From the NCBI GenBank assembly GCA_003222395.1, contig QHWB01000031.1:188501-252500 (forward strand): 64,000 nucleotides of DNA, read 5' to 3'. Below are positions 15,052 to 24,224 of this stretch, one piece after another; positions within the stretch are counted from its first letter, which is position 1; each line of letters opens with the position of its first letter. This DNA comes from Acidobacteriota bacterium (GTDB lineage Bacteria; Acidobacteriota; Vicinamibacteria; Vicinamibacterales; CAVVIG01). The translations under genes and the position numbers were made by a program. The notes beneath the pieces are model-generated. The model made no database searches, was not told where the DNA came from, and saw only the letters and a program-made list of their open reading frames with translations.

Positions 15052-16619
15052 TGCGCCGAGATTGCCGCGCGCCTGCCGCGCAGCACGAACTTCTGAATCT
15101 TCCCCGTCGCCGTCTTCGGCAGCTCGGTGACGAACGTGACGCTGTGCGGCGCCTTGAAGTGCGCGAGCCGGTCGCGCGTGAACGCGCGGATCTCGTCGGA
15201 CGTCGCCGTTGCGCCCTGCTTGAGCACGACGAAGGCGTGGGGCGCCTCGCCCCACCGCGCGTCCGCCAGTCCGACGACCGCCGCCTCCTGAACCGCCGGA
15301 TGCCGCAGCAGTACGCCCTCGACCTCGACCGACGAAATGTTCTCGCCGCCGCTGATGATGACGTCCTTGATGCGGTCGCGCACCTCTACGTACCGATCCG
15401 GATGCATCACCGCGGCGTCGCCCGTGTGCATCCAGCCGCCGCGAAACGCCTGCGTCGTCGCATCCGGATCGTTGTAGTAGCCCTTCATGACCACGTTGCC
15501 GCGCACGACGATCTCACCGAGCGTCTGCCCGTCGGCCGGCACATCGTTCATCTGCTCGTCGACGACGCGGATTTCGCCCGACGTGATCAGCTCGACGCCC
15601 TGCCGCGCCTTGATGCGGGCACGGTCCGCCAACGCGAGCGCGGCATGATCGGGACGCGGCTCGCACACAGTAATGAACGGCGCCGTTTCGGTCATGCCGT
15701 ACACCTGCGTGACCGTCCACCCGAGCTCGCCTTCGATCCGCTCGATCGTCGCCGCTGCGGGCGGAGCGCCCGCGGTAATCACGTGCACGCCGGTCGGCGC
15801 GCCGGCGCGGACGCCGGCAGGCGCGTTTGCCAGCCCGATCAATACGGTGGGCGCCGCGCACATCATCGTGACGCGTTCGGCGGCGATCGTCTCGAACACT
15901 TTCACCGGCTCCACCTTGCGCAGGCACACGTGCGTCGCGCCGGACGCGGTCACCGCCCACACGTACGTCCACCCGTTGGCGTGAAACATCGCCAGCGTCC
16001 AGAGATAGCGGTCGGAGAGCCGCATCGGCAGGTGCACCAGCGTGCCGACGATGTTCAGGTAGGTGTTGCGATGCGTCATCATCACGCCCTTCGGCCGCGC
16101 CGTCGTGCCGCTCGTGTAATTGATCGTGATGACGTCGTTCTCGTCGATCGGCGGCGTATCGAACGATGGCGACGAGGACGCGACCAGCTGTTCGTAATCC
16201 AGCCATCCGGGCGCCGATCCTTCGAGCGCCACGAAGTGCCCGACGCCGGTCAGCTGTCCGCGAATCGCGTCGATGGCGGCGAGATAATCCTCGTGCGCGC
16301 AGACGACGCTCGCGCCCGAGTGGGTGATGATGTAAGCGAAATCGTCCGCGGTGAGACGGTAGTTGATCGGAACGAGCATCGCGCCGATCTGCGGCACGGC
16401 GTAGAACGATTCGAGTTGCGCGTGTGTATTCGGCGCGATGTACGCCACGCGGTCGCCCGGGCGGACGCCCAGCCGCTGCAGCGCCGCCGACCATCGGTCG
16501 CAGCGCTCGAAGAACTGGGCATAGGTCAACCGCAGGTTGCCGTCGACGAGCGCCTCGCGGTCCGGATACAACGCGCGCGTTCTGCGCGCGAATTCGAGCG
16601 GCGTCAAAGGCACGAGCAT
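15048..16619 (-). CDS. AMP-forming acyl-CoA synthetase
   Basis: A 523-residue ANL-superfamily ligase that activates a carboxylic acid as acyl-adenylate and transfers it to CoA. The P-loop-like motif YTSGTTARPKGVMMTH is at about residues 168-183, QVYGMTETAP (A5) in the middle, GWMHTGDAAV (A7), RIKDVIISGGENISS (A8), and the catalytic lysine lies in LPKTATGKIQKF near the C-terminus. The sequence is closest in style to medium/long-chain fatty acyl-CoA ligases; the substrate is not deducible. ATG 16619 is preceded by GGGAGGG and by a TATACT -10 at 16646-16641. The last codon is followed by a REP-derived TAG. Confidence 0.93.
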   Translation of the reverse strand: MLVPLTPLEFARRTRALYPDREALVDGNLRLTYAQFFERCDRWSAALQRLGVRPGDRVAYIAPNTHAQLESFYAVPQIGAMLVPINYRLTADDFAYIITHSGASVVCAHEDYLAAIDAIRGQLTGVGHFVALEGSAPGWLDYEQLVASSSPSFDTPPIDENDVITINYTSGTTARPKGVMMTHRNTYLNIVGTLVHLPMRLSDRYLWTLAMFHANGWTYVWAVTASGATHVCLRKVEPVKVFETIAAERVTMMCAAPTVLIGLANAPAGVRAGAPTGVHVITAGAPPAAATIERIEGELGWTVTQVYGMTETAPFITVCEPRPDHAALALADRARIKARQGVELITSGEIRVVDEQMNDVPADGQTLGEIVVRGNVVMKGYYNDPDATTQAFRGGWMHTGDAAVMHPDRYVEVRDRIKDVIISGGENISSVEVEGVLLRHPAVQEAAVVGLADARWGEAPHAFVVLKQGATATSDEIRAFTRDRLAHFKAPHSVTFVTELPKTATGKIQKFVLRGRRAAISAQ

Positions 16620-16662
16620 TGGACCCTCCCGGGAGGGCGTAGTATATGCCCGCGCGTAAGAG

Positions 16663-19536
16663 CTATCTTTGCGTGCTCGGCGTCCTCTGCGGTTGCTTCC
16701 CCACGGAAATAAGATTGGCGAGTATCTGGTACGCGCCATCGGTGCCGGCCGGCAGCTGACGCCACAGGTTGAGGCCGACGTAAATCCATTTCCCCTTGCC
16801 GTACGTCGCCTCGACGAGCGCGCCCGTCTTGACTCCGGCGTTGTACGGGAACGGATCCTCCAGCTGCACGAGATCGTGATAGCGCGAGTCCTTCTCGCCG
16901 AGGAAGTACAGGCCGCGCTCCTGGACCCACCCCTTCCAGGCCTGATCGGCGATTTCGTTCGGCGTCGTGAAAATCGGATCGTGCGGCGACAGAATTTTCA
17001 CCGGTGCGTTCTCGTCCGTCACGCGATCGGCGCTTACTTTCGCCGGATACGGTCCGTACTGGGCGTCGTTGAACTCGAACTTGTTGTACTGCACGATCGC
17101 CGTGCCGCCGTTGAAGACGTACTCGAGCAGGCGCCGGTTGTTCGCGCGGAGATCGTCGCGCCGCTCGTACGCGCGCACGCCGGTGACGATCGCGTCGAAC
17201 CGCGAGAGATTGCCCCACGCGAGATCGTCCCCCGTGATCATCTCGACCTTCGCGCCCAGCTGCTCGATCGCCGGCGGCACCTGATCGCCCACGCCCATCA
17301 CGTATCCGATCGTCAGGTTCGACGGCGTCCGCACGTCGATCACCTTCAACGTCGTCTGCGCCGGATCGTAGATGTGATACCGAGTGATGTGCGGGTACTC
17401 GATCGTTTGATAGCCGCGATCGAATGTCTGCGAGCCGGCTGTCACGGACGCCGTCACGCGGTACTCGCCGGCTTCCGCGTTCGGCGCCGGCTTCACCTGG
17501 AATCGCAGCGTCTGCGACTCATCCGACCGCGCGAAGCTCACCGGCTGCTGCGGCGGCGACGCCGTCCATCCCGGCGGCACGGCAAGCTCGACTGTCGCTT
17601 CGACGGCATCGGGCATGTCGTTGACGACAGTGACGCGCACTTCGCGCTCGGCGCTCGGCGGCGCGGCAGCGGCGGCGGCGGCCGGCGGTCGGGGTGGGGC
17701 TGCGTTGGGACGAACGGGTCTCGCAGGCGCACGCGCCGGCCGCGGACTGGCCGGCGGCGGTGTGCTGCGAATGGAGGCGGCGGGCACGATCGCGATCTCC
17801 GGCGACACGCGCACGGAGAACGCCGGGACGACGAGCAGCTCTGTGCGCTTTTCGCCGCTGAAGATGTTTCCTTCGTACCTGTGGCGGACGGGTACCGTGT
17901 CGAGCACCTCTTCGGCGCCGGGTCCGGCGCCGAACAGCAGCGTCGCCTGCACGTAGAACGTCGTGGGGCGGAACGGCAGGCCGAATGGCGCGTCGGCGTC
18001 GAACGTGTAGCGGCCGGCGTCGCCGGCGCGGTGCCAGTAGGGTTCGCTCACGCGCGCGCCGGACGGAATCTTCACCGTGGAGTCGCAGCGGACGACCTGA
18101 TCCTTCTTCAGCGTCGACGTCGCCTGCGCCTGGCCGGCCGCGCCCTGAGGCGCGGCGCCGCGTCCTCTGCCGCCGCCGAACGCGCCGAAGTCGGGCCGTG
18201 TCACCGCCGTCAGCGCGCATGCGGCGTCTCCGTCGAACCCTTCGAACTTGATGTTCTTCACCGTGACGTCCGCCGCGCCGCGATTGGCGACGACCACCGA
18301 CACTGCCGTCGTCTGTCCCGGAACGACGACGCCGTCGTCGGCGAGCGCTTCGAGCTGAACGCCGTTCGCCACGAGCAGCGCCTGCTGGAACTCGCGCTCC
18401 TTCTGGCGCAGCCGGAAATCGGTGTCGTAGCGCGCGCCCTCGTCAATCGACATCGTGCGCAGCTCGCGCCGCAGCACGCGAAGGGCGTACAAGCCGTCGA
18501 GGAGCGGTTTGACGGTCGCCTGATCGCCGATCGTGTCGAAGTTCTTCTGGGCTGTCAGCACCGCCGCCGAGATGACGGCGAGCCCTCCGGTCAAATCCCT
18601 GGGCGGCCGCGCGCCGGCGAACCGGGCGAGCCCCGCGATTGTCGTGTCGACGCCCTCGAACAGCGACGTTTCGTCCTTCTGCATCTGTCCTGGAATCGTC
18701 GACTCCACGAGCTGATAGATCGTCGTCATCGGCGCAGGCAGCGACAGCAGCTGCGCCATCCCCTGACACTTGTGCATGCTGCGCGCTTCGGTACCGATCT
18801 CCGCGGAGGTCTTGCCAAGCAGCTGGTCGTAAACCGAGACGTTGATGCGCGCGAGCGGACCCTGCGGCAGCTGCTCTCCCGGAAATCCGAACGCGGCGAG
18901 GTAGTACAGCTTTTTCGGCTGCCACGGACGCAAGCCGGCCTTGATCTGATCGGGAAATTTCGCGGCATCGCCGGCGAGCTTCACCGCCTCGCGCGTGATC
19001 AGCGCAGACGCCTGATGATGCTGGCCGCCGCCGGCTCCGCCGGGCGGCAGCGCGACGACCACGTCGGGCCGGATCATCCGGATCAGCCGCACGTAGTCGG
19101 CGACGATCTCGTCCTTTCCCCACTTATCGAACGTCTCTTCGACGCTGAACGAGAAGCCGAAGTCGACGGCTCGCGTGAAGTACTGCTCGGCGCCGTCGAA
19201 GCGGTGGAGCGCATCGAGCTCCTTCGTCCGCAGCACGCCGAGCGCCTCGAACAGCTCCGGTCCGATTTCATTCTGCCCGCCGTTGCCGCGCGTCGCCGTC
19301 GCCAGCGCGGTGCGATATCCCTGACCGCGATTCAGCAACACCAGCAGCGCGTTGTTCTCGTCGTCGGGATGCGCGGTCGTGTGCAGGAAGATGCCGGCGT
19401 TCGACAGATGACGAAGCGCGAGGCCGAGCGCGACGTGCCCACCCATTTCGTCGAGCGGCACGACGCGAAGCTGTGCGTGAGGAACGGAGAGGAAGGCGGC
19501 AAGTACTCCGCCAGCCGCTACGAAGGCGCGTCTCAT
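16663..19536 (-). CDS. PIG-L-family deacetylase with C-terminal amidotransferase-like domain
   Basis: A 957-residue secreted protein. After a signal peptide (1-21) comes a PIG-L/LmbE zinc-dependent N-acetyl-hexosamine deacetylase domain with TAHPDDENNALL (zinc-binding HPDDE at residues 56-60) and the distal QHHQASAL histidines. The middle (about 400-690) contains beta-sandwich domains resembling NEW3/NPCBM-associated modules, with a Pro/Ala-rich linker around 590-615. The C-terminal 220 residues (RYHIYDPAQ..VIDVRTPSN..IGYVMGVGDQVPPAIEQLG) look like a class-I-glutamine-amidotransferase-like fold. It probably removes acetyl groups from an extracellular or periplasmic glycan. The extreme C-terminus reads QPQRTPSTQR and appears to come from a degenerate border repeat. 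Confidence 0.88.
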   Translation of the reverse strand: MRRAFVAAGGVLAAFLSVPHAQLRVVPLDEMGGHVALGLALRHLSNAGIFLHTTAHPDDENNALLVLLNRGQGYRTALATATRGNGGQNEIGPELFEALGVLRTKELDALHRFDGAEQYFTRAVDFGFSFSVEETFDKWGKDEIVADYVRLIRMIRPDVVVALPPGGAGGGQHHQASALITREAVKLAGDAAKFPDQIKAGLRPWQPKKLYYLAAFGFPGEQLPQGPLARINVSVYDQLLGKTSAEIGTEARSMHKCQGMAQLLSLPAPMTTIYQLVESTIPGQMQKDETSLFEGVDTTIAGLARFAGARPPRDLTGGLAVISAAVLTAQKNFDTIGDQATVKPLLDGLYALRVLRRELRTMSIDEGARYDTDFRLRQKEREFQQALLVANGVQLEALADDGVVVPGQTTAVSVVVANRGAADVTVKNIKFEGFDGDAACALTAVTRPDFGAFGGGRGRGAAPQGAAGQAQATSTLKKDQVVRCDSTVKIPSGARVSEPYWHRAGDAGRYTFDADAPFGLPFRPTTFYVQATLLFGAGPGAEEVLDTVPVRHRYEGNIFSGEKRTELLVVPAFSVRVSPEIAIVPAASIRSTPPPASPRPARAPARPVRPNAAPPRPPAAAAAAAPPSAEREVRVTVVNDMPDAVEATVELAVPPGWTASPPQQPVSFARSDESQTLRFQVKPAPNAEAGEYRVTASVTAGSQTFDRGYQTIEYPHITRYHIYDPAQTTLKVIDVRTPSNLTIGYVMGVGDQVPPAIEQLGAKVEMITGDDLAWGNLSRFDAIVTGVRAYERRDDLRANNRRLLEYVFNGGTAIVQYNKFEFNDAQYGPYPAKVSADRVTDENAPVKILSPHDPIFTTPNEIADQAWKGWVQERGLYFLGEKDSRYHDLVQLEDPFPYNAGVKTGALVEATYGKGKWIYVGLNLWRQLPAGTDGAYQILANLISVGKQPQRTPSTQR

Positions 19537-19587
19537 GCGACTGATCTTACAGGAGAGGCACGCGCACGCAGCGCGAGCCTTTCTTCC

Positions 19588-19675
19588 GTAGCGCGAGGCT
19601 TTCAGCCGTAGCGCGAGGCTTTCAGCCGAGCGTCAACGTCGCGACAACGACGCTCACCTGAAAGGCTCGCGCTAC
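19588..19675. repeat. GTAG REP-like cluster (two direct, one inverted)
   Basis: GTAGCGCGAGGCTTTCAGCC occurs at 19588 and 19608 in direct orientation, and its complement lies at 19651-19675. The cluster fills most of the 150-bp gap between the TonB receptor and PIG-L genes. The head-to-head pair can form a long hairpin (REPIN-like). A decayed further unit precedes 19588. Confidence 0.85.
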
Positions 19676-19686
19676 GGCGCGGAGAG

Positions 19687-22599
19687 TCAGAACCGAACCT
19701 TGAAGCCGAGCTGGAACTTGCGCTGCTCGAATCCAACCGGGTTCGTGAACTGATACGGATCGGTCGGAATCGGCGCGAGCGCGTTGCCAGCGGCATCGAC
19801 CACCGTGTTCGTCGTGATGCCCGACAACTGCTCGATGTTGAACGCGTTCTTCAGCTCCGCGATGATCTCGCCGCGGACCGAGCCGCGCACAGGAATCCAC
19901 CGCGTGTACCGCACATCGACGTTCTTCCGCGCCGACAGATACAGCGGATTGCGCGCGACGAACAGCGGACGATCGCTGTTGATGCCGTCGCCGTTCAGAT
20001 CGCGGTTGGCCAGGATGTTCACCGGGAGGCCGCTGTTGATCTGGATCAGGACGCCGATCTGGTTGCCGTTGAGCAATTGCCGCACGACGGCGTTCGACGC
20101 GCTGCTCGTCGACAGATAAACGATGTTGCCGTTGACGCTGTGGCGCATGTCGAGCGGATTCGGTCCGCGGTCGCGATCGAGACTGCTCGGATCGGACCGG
20201 CCAGGCTCCGCCTGCACCGTGAGCTGCGTCAGCAGCGGCGTGTTGTCGAGGCCCTTGCCGAGCGAGTACTGCACGTTGAACGAGAGCCCTCTCGCGAACC
20301 GCTTCGACGTCCCGATCGTCAGCGACTTGAACGTCGAGTCGCCGATCGACTGCACCTGCTGAATCTGGTTGAAGCGCGGATCGAGCCGGGTCGCGGCGCT
20401 CGCGGTGGTGCTGAAGATCGGACGGCCGTCGGCGAGAGAGCCCGTCGGATTGATCGGGTTGATATTGGTAACGACCGGCAGGTCGCTACCCTTCGCGTAC
20501 ATCACTCCAACGGACGCCGAGAGGTCGTGGCCGAACGCACGTTCGAGCTGTGCGTTGGTCTGCCACGTGTGGCCGGCCACGAAGTTCGGGTCGACCGCCC
20601 ACGGCGACTGGGGGCTGAGCGTGCCCGTCGTGACGCCGTTGGGAAATGCCGGCGCGCCTGCGGCCGTGCCGCTGAACGTGTAGACCGGCGAACGCGGCGA
20701 ACCGCTCAGCTGCAGCGCCTGCTCGTACGGGCCAAGAATCGGCTGGTCGTACATCATGCCCGTGCTCGCGCGAAGGACCGTCTGCGCATCCATCGACCAC
20801 GCGACGCCGACGCGGGGACCGAAGTTGTTCTTGTCGATGTTGAACTCGTGCGTCTCTATCAGCGGCGCATCGGCAATCCCCTGCGGGTACTTGTAGAGAT
20901 CGTAGCGAACGCCGTAAAGAATTTTCACCGTCTGTGCAATCTGCCAGTCGTCCTGGACGAACCCGCTGAACACGTTCGTGGTCATGTTGAACGACAGGTT
21001 GCCGGTGATCTGCGACATGTTCGTGTAGCCGAACGCGTTCGTTCCCGCCTTGGCCGCCTGATACGCGGCGATGGTCGGGAAGGTGTACACGAACTGCGGT
21101 GCGTTGGTGCGCTCGTCGTAGATGTGCTGCCAGTCGAAGCCGAATTTGTAATTGTGCGCCGCCCGGATGAACGTGAAGTTGTCGATGACCTGCGTGATGT
21201 TCTGCTTGAAGTCGAATCCGGCGTTGCCTTGTCCGGTTTGGGACACCGGCGCGCCGAACCCGATGCTGGGATTGCTGATCGTGATGGCGGGACCCGAGCC
21301 CGAATCGGCGTTCGCCACCGAGCTCTGATGACGATGCGCGTACTGAAAGCGGAACTCGTTCAGCTTGCTGGCGCCGAACGACGACACGAGCTGGCCGGCG
21401 GTCGAGTCCATCGCGTCGAGGAAATCGGTCGCGCGTTCGATCGTCTGCGTGCCGCCGCCGCTGTTGTACGGCGCATCGTTGTGGAACCGGATCCACCGCG
21501 CGGTGAGCCGGTTGTTCGCGTCGACCTGGACGTCGGCCTTGCCGATCGCGAACTTCGCCGTCTGCACGTTCGGCACCGCCGCAGGCTGCGCCTTCAGGCC
21601 GAGCGTCGGCGCGATGTCGCGCACGCTCTGGTTGATGAGGCTCGTCGACGAGAGGTCGCGCCGTGTCTGCTCCCAGCCGCCGTAGAAGAACACCTTGTTC
21701 CTGACGATCGGACCGCCGACGTCCGCCGTCCCCGTATCGACGCGCGTTTCAGGCTTCTGCGCATCGGCGGCCGGAGGACCGCAGCTTGCGGCGACGCCGG
21801 TGCAGCCGAAGAAGAACGGGAACGCGCTGAACGGCTTCCGCCGGAACAGATAGCTTCCTTCGCCCTTGAACGTATTGGTGCCGGATGGCGTGACCGCGTT
21901 GTAAACCATCCCCATCGTCTGGCCGAACTCGGGCGCGAAGCCGGTGGTGACGACCTTCACTTCCTGGATCATCACTTCCGACATCGGCAGCAGCCGCAGT
22001 CCCGCGCGATCCTTCTCGGTATTCGTGTTGCCGTCGATTTGATAGTTGATGCGCATCGCCGCGCCGTTGGCCGCCAGGCGCGGCACGCCGAACTCCACGT
22101 TTTCGAAGCCGGTGACGCCGGGCTGAACGAGCGCGAAGTTGTACGGGTTGCGCGCGACGAGCGGCAGGTTGTGGACCTCCTGATCGCTCATCGTGTGGCC
22201 GATGTCGATGCGCGCGAGATCGAGCGCGGGGCTGTCGGCGCTGCTGACGGTGATCGTCTCGCTGACCGCGCCGATCGACAGCGTCGCGTTCACGACTGCC
22301 GTCTGGCCGACCGAGAGGTGGATATCGGTCTGTTCGAACTTCTTGAAACCGGGCAGCTCTGCGAGCACGCGATACGTGCCGAGCGGCAGCAGCGGCGCGC
22401 GATACAAACCTTTCTCGTTCGTAATCACGATTCGCTGCGTGCCGGTGTCGACGCTCGTAATGGTGACGGTGACGCCGGGCAGAACGCCGCCCGACGAGTC
22501 GGATACGGTGCCCTCGATGGCGCCGTTGGCGGCCTGCGACTGCGCCAGTGCCGGAACGGCCAGAGCCAGACAAATGAAGATGGAAAAAATTGTGCGCAT
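19687..22599 (-). CDS. TonB-dependent receptor with carboxypeptidase-regulatory-like domain
   Basis: A 970-residue outer-membrane protein. It has a signal peptide (MRTIFSIFICLALAVPALAQ), then a CarboxypepD-reg-like beta-sandwich (about 27-110; GAIEGTVSDSSGGVLPGVTV..LPLGTYRVLAELPGF). A plug domain follows (about 120-240; SDQEVHNLPLVARNPYNFALVQPGV, IDGNTNTEKDRAG) and then a long 22-strand-type barrel ending in the aromatic terminal residue F (FQLGFKVRF). This architecture (OmpA-like oar/TonB family) is massively expanded in Acidobacteriota. The substrate is unknown; it may take up glycans or peptides. ATG 22599 is used rather than a start five codons upstream because TATACT ends 8 nt before it. 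Confidence 0.92.
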   Translation of the reverse strand: MRTIFSIFICLALAVPALAQSQAANGAIEGTVSDSSGGVLPGVTVTITSVDTGTQRIVITNEKGLYRAPLLPLGTYRVLAELPGFKKFEQTDIHLSVGQTAVVNATLSIGAVSETITVSSADSPALDLARIDIGHTMSDQEVHNLPLVARNPYNFALVQPGVTGFENVEFGVPRLAANGAAMRINYQIDGNTNTEKDRAGLRLLPMSEVMIQEVKVVTTGFAPEFGQTMGMVYNAVTPSGTNTFKGEGSYLFRRKPFSAFPFFFGCTGVAASCGPPAADAQKPETRVDTGTADVGGPIVRNKVFFYGGWEQTRRDLSSTSLINQSVRDIAPTLGLKAQPAAVPNVQTAKFAIGKADVQVDANNRLTARWIRFHNDAPYNSGGGTQTIERATDFLDAMDSTAGQLVSSFGASKLNEFRFQYAHRHQSSVANADSGSGPAITISNPSIGFGAPVSQTGQGNAGFDFKQNITQVIDNFTFIRAAHNYKFGFDWQHIYDERTNAPQFVYTFPTIAAYQAAKAGTNAFGYTNMSQITGNLSFNMTTNVFSGFVQDDWQIAQTVKILYGVRYDLYKYPQGIADAPLIETHEFNIDKNNFGPRVGVAWSMDAQTVLRASTGMMYDQPILGPYEQALQLSGSPRSPVYTFSGTAAGAPAFPNGVTTGTLSPQSPWAVDPNFVAGHTWQTNAQLERAFGHDLSASVGVMYAKGSDLPVVTNINPINPTGSLADGRPIFSTTASAATRLDPRFNQIQQVQSIGDSTFKSLTIGTSKRFARGLSFNVQYSLGKGLDNTPLLTQLTVQAEPGRSDPSSLDRDRGPNPLDMRHSVNGNIVYLSTSSASNAVVRQLLNGNQIGVLIQINSGLPVNILANRDLNGDGINSDRPLFVARNPLYLSARKNVDVRYTRWIPVRGSVRGEIIAELKNAFNIEQLSGITTNTVVDAAGNALAPIPTDPYQFTNPVGFEQRKFQLGFKVRF

Positions 22600-22605
22600 C
22601 CCGCG

Positions 22606-22611
22606 AGTATA
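22606..22611 (-). promoter_or_regulatory. Probable -10 element of the TonB receptor gene
   Basis: On the minus strand GTATACTCGCGGGATG places a TATACT hexamer six bases before the ATG. Initiation about 7 nt after the hexamer would make the mRNA leaderless. No convincing -35 is visible. Coordinates are good to within two bases. Confidence 0.45.
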
Positions 22612-22629
22612 CAAACAAAATCCGCGGGC

Positions 22630-23871
22630 TCACCTGTGGAAACCGAAGACGTCGTCGCCTCGATCCAATTCACCGGAGTGGTGGCGGAGCAATACGCGAC
22701 TGGCGACGTACGCGCCGGTCACGCTGCGGCTCGAGTCGCCGAACGCGAACAGGTGATGCGGATAGTTCCGGTGCGGTCCGAGGTACGGGAGTCCTTCGGC
22801 CGTGCGCGCGTAATCGGCCGCCCATCCATAATCGGGACGGATGCCGGAAATTTCTGGATAGAGCGTTGAGAGCTCATACATCAACTGACCGGTGCGCTGC
22901 ACGATGACTTTGTCGCGCAGCCGCGGCGCGATCGCTTCCGAATCGGCGCCCGTGATCAAGATCCGATCATCGTCTATCCACCGGATGATGTGCGGCGGCT
23001 GCGCCGAATCGCGAACGACATCAGTGGAGCGTGAGGCTCGAGCCGGGCGTCCGAATCCGATCTGCTGACGAATCTTCGCCGGCACCGGCTCGGTCTGAAC
23101 GGCGTACGTCGTGTGAAACCAGAAGTGCCGCGCGAGCGCCTTGAAGAGCGGCGTCGGCATCCCGGTCGCAACGACGACGCGCCTCGTGCGGATCCGACCG
23201 TTCGCGGTCATCACCGTCGCGATCTTCCGGTTGAACGTGATCTTGCGCACCGGCGATCGCTCGGAGAGCACGGCGCCGCGGTCGGCCGCGGCGGCGGCCA
23301 GACCGACGCAGGCGCGATACGGATCGAGCGTCGCGCCATGTTTACTGCGAATGGCTGCACTCGCATCGAGTCCGAGATCGGTCTTGATGGCGAGGGGGTT
23401 CATCATCGAGACGTCGAAGCCGGCCTCGCGCCGCGCCTTCTGATCGCGCTTCAACCGCGCCGCCTGTTCGGTGGTCGCGGCGACGATGGCGCTGCCGCGT
23501 TCTTCGAGATGACACTTGATGTCGAGGCGCCGCAGCAGCGAGATGAAATCGAGCGCCGCCCGCCGCCACACCTGCCACGCATACCGCGCTCCGCGCAGGC
23601 CGACCGCTTTCTCGAGATCGGCAAACGCGACACCCGGCTCTTCGGCGATCCACCCGGACGAGTACGCCGTCGCACCGCGGCCGATCTGATCCGCTTCGAG
23701 CAGCAGCACCTTCAGTCCTGCCGCCGCAAACGCATACGCGGTCGTGCAGCCGGTCAGCCCGCCGCCGACGACGACGGCCTCGGTCTGCATGTCGCCGCGG
23801 TGGCGGGGATAGGCGGGAACGCGGGACGTTGGAAAGGCATCGAGCCAGGGAGAACGGCCGTATTTCGTCAT
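22630..23871 (-). CDS. FAD-dependent amino-acid/amine oxidoreductase (DAO family)
   Basis: A 413-residue flavoprotein of the D-amino-acid-oxidase/glycine-oxidase superfamily. It starts at ATG 23871 with the conserved leader MTKYGRSPWLDAFPTSRVPAYPRHRG, then the FAD motif VVVGGGLTGCTTAYAFA (about 32-48). SRSTDVVRDSAQPPHIIRW and the late YGWAADYARTAEGLPYLGPH and FGDSSRSVTGAYVASRVLLRHHSGE segments support the assignment. It oxidises an amine or amino acid, substrate unknown. The gene is monocistronic, 30 bp upstream of the TonB receptor on the same strand. Confidence 0.87.
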   Translation of the reverse strand: MTKYGRSPWLDAFPTSRVPAYPRHRGDMQTEAVVVGGGLTGCTTAYAFAAAGLKVLLLEADQIGRGATAYSSGWIAEEPGVAFADLEKAVGLRGARYAWQVWRRAALDFISLLRRLDIKCHLEERGSAIVAATTEQAARLKRDQKARREAGFDVSMMNPLAIKTDLGLDASAAIRSKHGATLDPYRACVGLAAAAADRGAVLSERSPVRKITFNRKIATVMTANGRIRTRRVVVATGMPTPLFKALARHFWFHTTYAVQTEPVPAKIRQQIGFGRPARASRSTDVVRDSAQPPHIIRWIDDDRILITGADSEAIAPRLRDKVIVQRTGQLMYELSTLYPEISGIRPDYGWAADYARTAEGLPYLGPHRNYPHHLFAFGDSSRSVTGAYVASRVLLRHHSGELDRGDDVFGFHR

Positions 23872-24224
23872 TCTTGCTTTCTCGCGGGGCCCCACCCCCG
23901 CTCGCCTCGCTCGCGCATACGCGCTCGTTCGGGCCGCAGGCGCTGTGCTCGCGCGTATCCAGAACAGAACGTCGCCGTGGGCACTATGGGGTCTCGAGGC
24001 CGGCTGTCTGGGCCTCGAGGAGAAGCGGGATCAGCAGTCCCGCGAAGGGGAGTCGCATGCGGCGAGCATTGTACCAAGGAGCGCCTGCGGCCCGCGCGAG
24101 GAGAGCGAGTCTTCGAGCGCCGCAGCGCGAGCGAGCGGGGGTGGGGCCCCGCGAGCCGTAGGAGATGATGGGTTCCTGCCCATCCGGCCTATCCTGCCCA
24201 TCCCGGCCTCCTGCCCTTCGGAGA
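23872..24224. repeat. 353-bp gene-free region with long inverted repeat and interspersed element copy B
   Basis: No gene is recognised here. The left end carries GCGGGGCCCCACCCCCGCTC (from 23884), matched by its complement GAGCGGGGGTGGGGCCCCGC at 24134-24153, so an arm pair of over 30 bp with one 3-nt gap closes a loop of about 220 bp. Inside, on the minus strand from 23977, lies GCGACGTTCTGTTCTGGATA followed by CGCGCGAGC, copy B of the interspersed element. A smaller CTCGAGGCC / GGCCTCGAG pair lies near 23993-24020. Short direct CCTGCCCATCC repeats occupy 24174-24205. Confidence 0.75.

Noticed and set aside
16669-19611. 980-codon open frame on the plus strand opposite the PIG-L gene
   Set aside because: Arg/His/Leu-rich translation without motifs; in GC-rich DNA the antisense frame of a long gene stays open by codon bias. 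The minus-strand gene has clear domains.
20077-22869. 930-codon open frame on the plus strand opposite the TonB receptor
   Set aside because: Antisense shadow with the same biased composition; the receptor's signal peptide, plug and terminal Phe make the minus strand certain.
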